A DNA stretch of 6,884 bases from Desulfobacterales bacterium CG23_combo_of_CG06-09_8_20_14_all_52_9 (GTDB lineage: Bacteria > Desulfobacterota > Desulfobacteria > Desulfobacterales > UBA2156): contig PCSF01000101.1 of the NCBI GenBank assembly GCA_002771315.1, positions 1-6,884 on the forward strand, read 5' to 3'. Of the stretch, positions 1-5,600 are shown in pieces. The translations under genes and the position numbers were made by a program. Positions within the stretch are counted from its first letter, which is position 1, and every line of letters begins with the position of its first letter. The notes beneath the pieces were generated by a model. The model saw only the letters and a list, made by a program, of their open reading frames with translations. It made no database searches and was not told where the DNA came from.

Positions 1-74
1 GTCTCCTAAATTCTACGCTACCCATGTTTTTATGCAACTGTAGGGAAAATGATGTGGGTGAGTGATGACGATGC

Positions 75-160
75 CATGCGTTCAACCGCATGCCCTGCGG
101 AGTGGCCCTTCCTGAAAAAAATACCGGCCCTCACTCCGCAGGGTTGAGATGATCGGTTGA
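75..160. repeat. Nested inverted repeats (strong stem-loop) downstream of the GYD gene
   Basis: A perfect 12-bp inverted repeat, CCCTGCGGAGTG at 93-104 and CACTCCGCAGGG at 132-143, encloses a 27-base loop that contains a run of seven A (T on the minus strand). A second pair, TCAACCG at 82-88 and CGGTTGA at 154-160, lies outside it, and a small hairpin CATGCG/CGCATG (75-80, 87-92) abuts the left arm. The structure begins about 40 bases beyond the stop of the minus-strand GYD gene, so it may act as a transcript end or an RNA-stabilising hairpin. No U-run follows either arm, so it is not a textbook intrinsic terminator. It could also be a dispersed palindromic repeat. Confidence 0.6.
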
Positions 161-201
161 TTATTCGGATGATGGAAATCTCACAAATGTGATGACTGAT
201 C

Positions 202-492
202 TTACGCTTCTTCCACCAGCTTGAAGAATTCCTCCACGGGCATGACCCTGTAAACCTCGTAGTTGACCGTTCCACGCTGCACGGTGTTCACCATTGATTT
301 CACTCGACCTTTTTCATCGGGAAACTCGCAAATGATCAGGTACTCGCCGCGCGCCACGATGTAGTATTCCGCAAGAATCTTTCCTCCAACAGCCTCAACG
401 CTCTTTCTTCCCATTGCAAAACGTTGCCGCGATTTCTTGATGTCCTTGTTGCCTTCAGGTGTCTTCTTCAAAAACGAAACGTAGACTGCCAT
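202..492 (-). CDS. GYD domain-containing protein (small cytoplasmic protein of unknown function)
   Basis: This 96-residue protein matches the size (about 95-100 aa) and layout of the GYD family (PF08734), compact alpha/beta proteins whose role is not established. Visible landmarks are the N-terminal strand MAVYVSFLKK, a basic helix around 18-31, the GGKIL turn near 36-40, and the family-naming region RGEYLIICEFPD at 48-59, where the GxYD-type motif appears as GEY-L. The C-terminal half ends with VMPVEEFFKLVEE. There is no signal peptide or membrane segment. The start at 492 is preferred over an in-frame ATG at 564: AGGAGG sits five bases before it, and the longer version would add a Cys-rich tail unlike the family. 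The gene has its own promoter (586-614) and lies downstream of the diguanylate cyclase on the same strand, about 230 bases away, so co-transcription is not required. Family assignment is fairly secure; function is unknown. Confidence 0.85.
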   Translation of the reverse strand: MAVYVSFLKKTPEGNKDIKKSRQRFAMGRKSVEAVGGKILAEYYIVARGEYLIICEFPDEKGRVKSMVNTVQRGTVNYEVYRVMPVEEFFKLVEEA

Positions 493-553
493 AGTGTCCT
501 CCTCTTCTGTGTCGGAACATTTTTCGGGAACACAACCACACCCTGCCTGCCGC

Positions 554-564
554 TTGGGACCCAA
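554..564. promoter_or_regulatory. Small dyad in the GYD gene 5' leader
   Basis: TTGGGACCCAA is an 11-bp palindrome with a central odd base, followed on the plus strand by a run of A. It falls about 15-25 bases downstream of the predicted transcription start of the GYD gene and about 60 bases before its start codon. It could be an operator or a small 5' hairpin, or it may be chance. Confidence 0.25.
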
Positions 565-585
565 AAAAACGGAGATATATTCTTA

Positions 586-614
586 ATCTTATACGCATAC
601 AAAGAAATTGTCAA
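586..614 (-). promoter_or_regulatory. Predicted sigma70-type promoter of the GYD gene
   Basis: Read on the minus strand, a perfect TTGACA (614-609) is followed by TATAAG (593-588) after 15 bases, or by TAAGAT (591-586) after 17 bases. Transcription would start near 579, giving a leader of roughly 85-90 bases before the ATG at 492. Of the minus-strand regions examined, this is the best promoter match. It indicates that the GYD gene can be expressed independently of the upstream cyclase gene. Confidence 0.55.
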
Positions 615-631
615 ACATCGCATTGGAGGAA

Positions 632-695
632 ATCCCCAATCCACAATTAAAAATCCTGCCCCCCGACCATCGACCGACTGGAGGGATTCCACCCC
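632..695. repeat. Degenerate intergenic repeat, copy 1
   Basis: This segment lies between the cyclase stop and the GYD promoter and resembles 2025-2088. Both copies begin with four imperfect 7-base units of the form (A/T)TCCnnA; here they start at 632, 639, 646 and 653. Both then run into a C-rich stretch, share the exact 10-mer CCATCGACCG (667-676 here), share TGGAGG (679-684), and end with TTCC(A/G)CCCC. The two copies differ by two single-base indels and about a third of positions in the 7-mer part. It is non-coding by appearance. It looks like an old copy of a dispersed element, not a functional site of the neighbouring genes. Confidence 0.55.
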
Positions 696-721
696 GGCGG
701 TTCACAGCTTTAGAATTCCCC

Positions 722-1663
722 CTATTCACCGATTTTCTTTGATGCCAGAACGACCCGGTTGCCCCCGGCACTCTTGGCTTCATACATGGCCAGATCGGCC
801 CTGAGCTGAAACTTGTCGGCCTTTTCCCCGACCGCCAGTTGGGCCACGCCGATACTCATGGTCACGGGCCGAAGCGTCCGGCCTAGATATTCCATCTTAA
901 GGGACCATTCTTCGGTAAAATGGGCCTTGAAGCGCTCCATGACCTGGCCGGCCTTGGCAAGATCCGTTTCCACCAGCAGCACCGCGAATTCATCTCCTCC
1001 CAGCCGGAATGTGTGGTCCGTTTGGCGAAACACAGATCGGGTGCATTCAGTCACCAGACGAAGGATATTGTCGCCCTCCTGATGCCCGTAAGTATCATTA
1101 AACGGTTTGAAGTTATCCAAATCGAACACGGCCATGCTCAACGGTCTTTTGTATCGGGCGAATCTCGCCATCGCTTCCATGAGGGTGGTATGAAAGTGTC
1201 TCCGGTTATAGAGATTCGTCAGACTGTCGGTAATGGATCGCCTGCGCAGTTCCTCCTCCAACTCCTTTCGATCGGTCAGATCATGAAAAAACCCCACGCT
1301 CCCGACTTCGACCTCGTCTTCAAAGATCAATGCAGCGGACAGGCGGATGGGGATCTTTCTGCCTTCAGGACCTTTCACGGTCACCTCAAGCCCTTCTACA
1401 CTTCCGGGGGCCCCGTGCTCTTTGCTGTATATCTGTTTCTTGACTTCCCGGGCTATCTCCGGGTCAGGATAAACATCCTGAATAGACAACTTCCCGATCA
1501 CATCCTTGCCGGCCAGACCCGTCAACTTTTCAGCGGCCGCGTTAAAGATGATCACGGTCCCCTTTCGATCGATGCCGATGATCCCATCGGGACACGTCTG
1601 AACCAATTTATCCAGGAAATCCTTGCTGGCCATCATATCCATCCTCTGTTGTTCCAATACCAT
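722..1663 (-). CDS. PAS-GGDEF diguanylate cyclase
   Basis: This 313-aa cytoplasmic protein is predicted to join two GTP molecules into cyclic di-GMP. A PAS sensor domain covers about 14-130, with the typical segments DGIIGIDRKGTVIIFN (26-41) and VGSVGFFHDLTDRKELE. A short signalling helix (128-145) leads into the GGDEF domain (about 145-307), which opens with ITDSLTNLYNRRHF. The active-site GGDEF is intact at 222-226, the metal-binding FDLDNFK at 180-186 and the NDTYGHQ region at 189-195 are present, and the inhibitory I-site RQTD (213-216) stands exactly five residues before GGDEF, so product inhibition is expected. There is no transmembrane segment, signal peptide or receiver domain; the PAS ligand is unknown. 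The start at 1663 has AAGGA nine bases upstream, but internal Met8, Met10 or Met11 are possible. A terminator-like hairpin lies in its leader. Enzyme class is confident; the controlled process cannot be read from this window. Confidence 0.93.
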   Translation of the reverse strand: MVLEQQRMDMMASKDFLDKLVQTCPDGIIGIDRKGTVIIFNAAAEKLTGLAGKDVIGKLSIQDVYPDPEIAREVKKQIYSKEHGAPGSVEGLEVTVKGPEGRKIPIRLSAALIFEDEVEVGSVGFFHDLTDRKELEEELRRRSITDSLTNLYNRRHFHTTLMEAMARFARYKRPLSMAVFDLDNFKPFNDTYGHQEGDNILRLVTECTRSVFRQTDHTFRLGGDEFAVLLVETDLAKAGQVMERFKAHFTEEWSLKMEYLGRTLRPVTMSIGVAQLAVGEKADKFQLRADLAMYEAKSAGGNRVVLASKKIGE

Positions 1664-1743
1664 AGGTAATCATCCTTTTCGACTCCAACGCTGAAGCCCG
1701 GCTATTCCTGGGAGAATAACAAAACCGGTGCTTTATCTGTTAC

Positions 1744-1776
1744 AAAAAAAACCCCTTGTCGCATGATTTCACAGGG
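1744..1776 (-). terminator. Terminator-like hairpin in the leader of the diguanylate cyclase gene
   Basis: Read on the minus strand, CCCTGT (1776-1771) can pair with ACAAGGG (1759-1753) with one bulged A, around an 11-base loop. It is followed by one G and eight T (1751-1744). This is the form of an intrinsic terminator, although the stem is short. It lies about 80 bases upstream of the cyclase start and points toward it. It could therefore attenuate cyclase transcription, end a short upstream transcript, or be fortuitous. I could not match the preceding sequence to a known riboswitch such as GEMM. Confidence 0.35.
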
Positions 1777-1821
1777 CGGCGCCTGTAAGCCTGACGGACA
1801 AAAGGAGCGGTAGACTAAATA

Positions 1822-1849
1822 ACCCTATCCCATAGGGTATGCAATTGCA
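1822..1849. promoter_or_regulatory. 17-bp dyad plus adjacent 10-bp palindrome, candidate operator
   Basis: ACCCTAT and ATAGGGT (1822-1828 and 1832-1838) form perfect 7-bp arms around CCC. The palindrome TGCAATTGCA follows at 1840-1849. On the minus strand the 17-bp dyad falls exactly between a weak TTGCAT and a weak TATTTA, the layout of a MerR-type spacer operator, but both hexamers match the consensus poorly. The site is about 160 bases upstream of the cyclase start. The symmetry is seen directly; a regulatory role is inferred. Confidence 0.35.
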
Positions 1850-2024
1850 AATGCCACTTCGTCTATGTCCTAAAGAATCCGCGCACAATCATTTATCTAT
1901 GTGGAGAATTGCGTTAAACGCTCATGGCCGATCCTGAGGCGGCTTGGTGCGTACAAAGGGGTGGAGTCTGTTGAACAGTTCTATGCGGTAAATATTTTTT
2001 GACAGGGTGACGGTTCATTTCTTA

Positions 2025-2088
2025 TTCCGCAATCCGAATTCCGAATTCCGCCTCCCGGCCATCGACCGGCCTGGAGGACTTCCGCCCC
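2025..2088. repeat. Degenerate intergenic repeat, copy 2
   Basis: This is the better preserved copy of the element at 632-695. It starts with four clear 7-base units (TTCCGCA, ATCCGAA, TTCCGAA, TTCCGCC at 2025-2052). It continues with the shared CCATCGACCG (2059-2068) and TGGAGG (2072-2077) and ends TTCCGCCCC. It runs directly into the stem-loop cluster starting at 2088, which copy 1 lacks. It looks non-coding and may be a miniature dispersed element or a recombination scar. Confidence 0.55.
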
Positions 2089-2208
2089 CTGTCTGCGCGG
2101 GGGCACGCACAGGCAGGCGGCGGTCCCTGCCTCTACCGCCGCGTCTTGGTCACCTCCCAGGCCCACGGAGTTATGCCTCCGGCTTGGCTCTATGTGGGTA
2201 AAGGCCTG
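2088..2208. repeat. Cluster of stem-loops (possible structured RNA or palindromic element)
   Basis: Three consecutive potential hairpins are visible. The first pairs CCTGTCTGCGCG (2088-2099) with CGCACAGGCAGG (2106-2117) over 12 positions with one mismatch and one G-T pair. The second pairs GCGGCGGT (2117-2124) with ACCGCCGC (2135-2142) perfectly around a 10-base loop. The third is nested: CAGGCC (2158-2163) with GGCCTG (2203-2208), enclosing CCAC/GTGG and CGGAG (2166-2170)/CTCCG. No U-run or known RNA family signature was recognised. It could be a structured non-coding RNA on either strand, a palindromic repeat, or the remnant end of a mobile element. Confidence 0.45.
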
Positions 2209-2290
2209 TTCTCGGGCCGACTCAAGCCACTCGGCAGATCCCGCTGGTCTCGACAGCTTTGACTCGGTCAAATTCGTTCAAATCATGAAA

Positions 2291-2359
2291 ATAAACGGAT
2301 AAACCGGTTGACATTGGAACTCCGGATGATATATTATAACCCTGTTTGTCCCGGTTTAT
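2291..2359. promoter_or_regulatory. Three ATAAACCGG-type boxes framing the operon promoter (candidate operators)
   Basis: ATAAACGG (2291-2298) and ATAAACCGG (2299-2307) stand head to tail immediately before the -35 hexamer. The exact reverse complement CCGGTTTAT occurs at 2351-2359, about 52 bp centre to centre from the second box, just after the expected transcription start. The second box overlaps an 8-bp palindrome AACCGGTT (2302-2309) that enters the -35. The downstream box sits in the loop side of a 5-bp stem GTCCC/GGGAC (2348-2352, 2361-2365). The arrangement suits a repressor binding both sides of the promoter, perhaps the HTH protein encoded next. The repeats are seen; binding is inferred. 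Confidence 0.45.
2308..2337 (+). promoter_or_regulatory. Predicted sigma70-type promoter of the helicase operon
   Basis: A perfect TTGACA (2308-2313) is followed by TATATT (2330-2335, 16-base spacer) or TATTAT (2332-2337, 18-base spacer) in an AT-rich tract. Transcription would start near 2342-2345, leaving a leader of about 120 bases before the HTH gene at 2463. It is the strongest plus-strand promoter candidate I found and is correctly placed for the operon. Confidence 0.6.
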
Positions 2360-2433
2360 TGGGACGTAAGCGTCGAAGGCTGGAACGTGTGACACCGATC
2401 AACCAAGAGAAAGAGGCTGTTGGGAGGCAACCG

Positions 2434-2463
2434 ATGAGATTAAATGTGAGTGGAGTCGTATAA
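2434..2463 (+). CDS. Possible 9-codon leader peptide (MRLNVSGVV)
   Basis: An ATG at 2434 is preceded by a strong Shine-Dalgarno sequence GGGAGG (2422-2427) with six bases between. It opens a 9-codon frame whose TAA (2461-2463) overlaps the start codon of the HTH gene as TAATG, the same overlap seen between the HTH and helicase genes. The ribosome site is better than that of the HTH gene itself (GGAG at 2452-2455). It could therefore load ribosomes for coupled translation of the HTH protein or act as a regulatory leader. The peptide has no recognisable family. Alternatively, the Shine-Dalgarno match is coincidental and nothing is translated. Confidence 0.35.
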   Translation: MRLNVSGVV

Positions 2464-2684
2464 TGGAAGACCGATGGCTCTCCGTAGATGAGATCGCGGA
2501 CCATCTCGGCATCAAGCGGGATACGGTCTACAAGTGGATTAGCGAACGGCAAATGCCGGGTCACAAGATCGGTCGGCTTTGGAAATTTAATAAGCGGGAA
2601 GTCGACGAGTGGGTGAGAAGCGGTGGCGCAAACACTTCCCAGCCGGAAAACGAAACATCTGAAGCCAGAAAACGAGAATCATAA
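2463..2684 (+). CDS. Excisionase/MerR-type helix-turn-helix DNA-binding protein
   Basis: This 73-aa protein fits the HTH_17/excisionase family (PF12728). Residues 5-29 (WLSVDEIADHLGIKRDTVYKWI in part) form the helix-turn-helix. The segment GHKIGRLWKFNKREVDEWV (about 33-51) is the wing and following helix that closes the fold. The last 20 residues are polar and probably disordered. Such small proteins bind DNA as transcription regulators, or as excision factors when next to an integrase. No integrase is in view, and this one opens an operon with a helicase, so the role of operon regulator is more likely. The ATPs and catalytic motifs of other families are absent. The start at 2463 has GGAG seven bases upstream, and its stop overlaps the helicase start as TAATG. 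The three ATAAACCGG-like boxes around the promoter are natural candidates for its binding site. Family is confident; the target is inferred. Confidence 0.9.
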   Translation: MEDRWLSVDEIADHLGIKRDTVYKWISERQMPGHKIGRLWKFNKREVDEWVRSGGANTSQPENETSEARKRES

Positions 2685-5600
2685 TGGCCCGACTCGAAGA
2701 GCTCAAACGTGGTGCAACTATCAAAGGCATTCTGCCCGATGGTTTCATCACCGTTGTCGATGTATCTTGGATCGGTTCTGTTGCCATCGAGCTGACCTAC
2801 AAGGACAGCAAAGGGAAACTGGCCAACGAACTGATTTATAGGGACCGCGAGGGCGACCTCGAAATATTGGAATCCGGCAAACCCTGGCGCTTTGACGGCG
2901 ACTCCGATCTGTTCCGCCTGGTTTCCGAGGCCCACCGCATACGACTTGCTTACCTCTTCGATCCGCTTTTAGCAGTCCACACCTCGCTCGTCGATCCGTT
3001 ACCTCATCAGATTACCGCTGTTTATGAATCGATGCTTCCCCGTCAACCGCTTCGATTCCTTCTCGCCGATGACCCTGGTGCCGGAAAAACCATCATGACG
3101 GGTTTGCTGATCAAGGAACTGATCGCGCGCGGAGACCTTCAACGGTGTTTGATCGTTTGTCCGGGCAACCTGGTCGAACAGTGGCAGGATGAACTCTATC
3201 GACGATTCCATCTACCCTTCGAGATCATGACAAATGACAAGTATGAGGCGGCTCGGACCGGAAACTGGTTCGCGGAGAATCCGCTTTCCATCTGCCGTCT
3301 CGACACACTCAGCCGAAATGACGACGTTCAGGAGAAACTCAAGACGACCGACTGGGACGTGGTAGTCTGTGACGAAGCCCATAAAATGAGTGCTTCGTTT
3401 TGGGGTGGAGAGATCCGCAGGACCAAACGTTACCAACTTGGCCAGTTGCTTTCCACGCTGACGAGACATTTTCTCCTATTAACGGCCACGCCCCACAACG
3501 GGAAGGAAGAAGATTTCCAACTGTTCATGGCCCTGCTCGATGGCGACCGTTTCGAGGGCAAGTTTCGGGATGGCGTCCACTCGGTAGATGCATCCGACTT
3601 GATGCGTCGAATGATAAAGGAAGACCTTCTGAAATTCGACGGTCGTCCTTTGTTCCCGGAGCGCAAGGCATACACCGTAGAATATGAACTCTCCGATGGC
3701 GAAGCGGACCTCTATCAGCGAGTGACAGAGTACGTGCGGGAGGAGTTCAACCGCGCTGAACAACTGGCGAATGACGGGCGCAGGGGCACGGTCGGTTTCG
3801 CACTGACCGTCCTTCAGCGCCGTCTCGCATCTTCACCCGAGGCCATTTATCAGTCGCTTCGGAGGCGTAAAGAACGCCTTGAGAAAAGATGCCGCGAGGA
3901 GGAATTGCTCAAGCGAGGCGCAGAGGTCCGAATCGAATGGCAGAGGGACATCCCTGCGCTTTCGGAAGACGACCTTGAGGACCTCGAGGATGCACCGGAT
4001 GAGGAGGTTGAAAACACCGAAGAGCGTGTCGTCGATCTGGCCTCGGCGGCGCAGACCATCATGGAACTGAAGGCGGAAATCGAGATATTGAAGGAGCTGG
4101 AGCAGATCGCCTTGCGCGTTCGCCAGTCGCACGCAGACCGCAAATGGGATGAGTTGTCGCGCATCCTTCAAAACCAAACCGAAATGTTCGACGCCCATGG
4201 TTATCGCCGTAAGCTCATTATCTTTACCGAGCACCGCGACACCTTGTATTACCTCCAGGATCGTATCGGCTCCCTGATCGGAAAGCCGGAAGCAGTTGTG
4301 ATCATTCACGGAGGGCTGGGACGAGAGGAACGTAAAAAGGCAGAGACGCTATTCACGCAGGACAAGGAAACAGAGGTGTTGATAGCCACGGATGCAGCCG
4401 GGGAAGGTATTAACCTTCAACGCGCCCACTTGATGGTCAATTACGATCTGCCGTGGAATCCCAACCGCCTCGAACAACGCTTCGGACGTATCCATCGCAT
4501 CGGTCAGATAGAGGTGTGCCATTGCTGGAACCTCGTCGCCGGCAAGACCAGAGAAGGCGATGTTTACCGTCGCCTGCTGGAAAAGCTCGAGGAAGAACGT
4601 AAAGCCCTTGGCGGCAAAGTGTTCAATGTTCTTGGCAAGCTTTTATTTGATGATAAGCCCCTCCGCAGTCTCCTGATGGAGGCCATCCGTTATGGCGACC
4701 GTCCGGATGTGCGCGCCCGACTCAATCAAATCGTTGATAGCGCGCTGGATCGAAACAGGCTCCGTGATTTGATCGAAGAGCATGCGCTTGCTCATGACGC
4801 GATGGATGCTTCGCGCGTTCAGGAAATCAGGGAAGACATGGAACGAGCCGATGCGCGACGGCTGCAGCCTCACTTTGTCGCCGCGTTTTTTAACGAGGCA
4901 TTCAAAAGACTTGGCGGCACGGCCCGGGAAAGAGAGCCCAAACGATACGAGGCAACCCATGTTCCGGCCGTCATCCGGAACCGGGATCGTATCATCGGAA
5001 TGCGTGACCCGGTGCTGACGAAATACGAACGCATATCATTCGAAAAAGATCTGATCAATGTTCCCGGCAAACCAATGGCTGAGTTTATCTGTCCAGGGCA
5101 TCCGTTGCTCGACGCAACGCTCGACCTGATCCTCGAACGGCACCGCGATCTGCTCAAACAGGGCGCGATCCTGATCGACGAGAGCGATATGGGTGAAGAG
5201 GTTCGCGCGCTCGTCTACCTGGAACACTCCATCCAGGATGCACGGACCGACCGTGGCGGCAATCGACGGGTAGTCTCTCGCCAGATTCAATTCGCGGAGG
5301 TGACAGAGACCGGCAATGTACGTGGTGCCGGATATGCTCCGTATCTTGACTACCGGCCCCCTGCTGAATCGGAAGCCTTACTTATCCGGCAAATGGAGCA
5401 GCCCGGCTGGATAGCCAATGAAATCGAGTCGCGCGCACTCGGGTACGCCGTTCAGTACTTGGTGCCGACGCACCTTCAGGAGGTCAAGTCGCGTAAGGAG
5501 GCATTGGTCGACAAGACGATGGCGGCCGTCAAGGAGCGCCTTACGACCGAGATTAACTACTGGGACCATCGTGCCGAGCAGCTCAAACAGCAGGAACTCG

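Larger units (their letters stand above)
1664..2290. other. Long intergenic region without a convincing gene
   Basis: This stretch separates the minus-strand cyclase from the plus-strand operon. I see no ORF with a recognisable domain or credible ribosome binding site. A 96-codon minus-strand frame (2271-1981) runs through hairpins and the 7-mer repeat and reads as low-information Arg/Gly/Ala-rich sequence. The region does contain a terminator-like hairpin, dyad sequences, repeat copy 2 and a cluster of stem-loops, listed separately. Short odd-centred dyads also occur at 1911-1921 (GCGTT-A-AACGC) and 1968-1978 (CTGTT-G-AACAG), with no assigned role. Confidence 0.6.

Noticed and set aside
920..1669. 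A 249-codon plus-strand frame opposite the cyclase gene
   Set aside because: It lies fully antisense to a clear PAS-GGDEF gene, shows no domain, and has no convincing ribosome site. It is explained by codon bias of the real gene.
1839..1857. A sigma54-like TGGCA...TTGCA on the minus strand upstream of the cyclase gene
   Set aside because: The GG and GC elements are separated by 11 bases instead of the required 10, and the TTGCA part is explained by the TGCAATTGCA palindrome.
1999..2026. A TTGACA at 1999-2004 as a plus-strand promoter
   Set aside because: The -10 candidate CTTATT is poor and falls in repeat copy 2, and there is no gene close downstream that needs it.
2025..2052. The four 7-base units as a CRISPR array or iteron origin
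   Set aside because: The units are too short and contiguous for CRISPR. There is no replication gene nearby, and the same units recur at 632-659 as part of a dispersed repeat.
1981..2271. A 96-codon minus-strand frame in the intergenic region, considered as a small gene or a remnant of a mobile element ORF
   Set aside because: It reads through hairpins and the 7-base tandem units, has no recognised domain and unusual composition. I could not tie it to any transposase or intron protein, so it is not called as a gene or pseudogene.
2463..2684. The small HTH protein as a prophage or integrative-element excisionase
   Set aside because: No integrase, attachment-site repeat or tRNA is present, and the gene is coupled to a helicase. 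An operon regulator is the better reading, though excisionase ancestry is possible.
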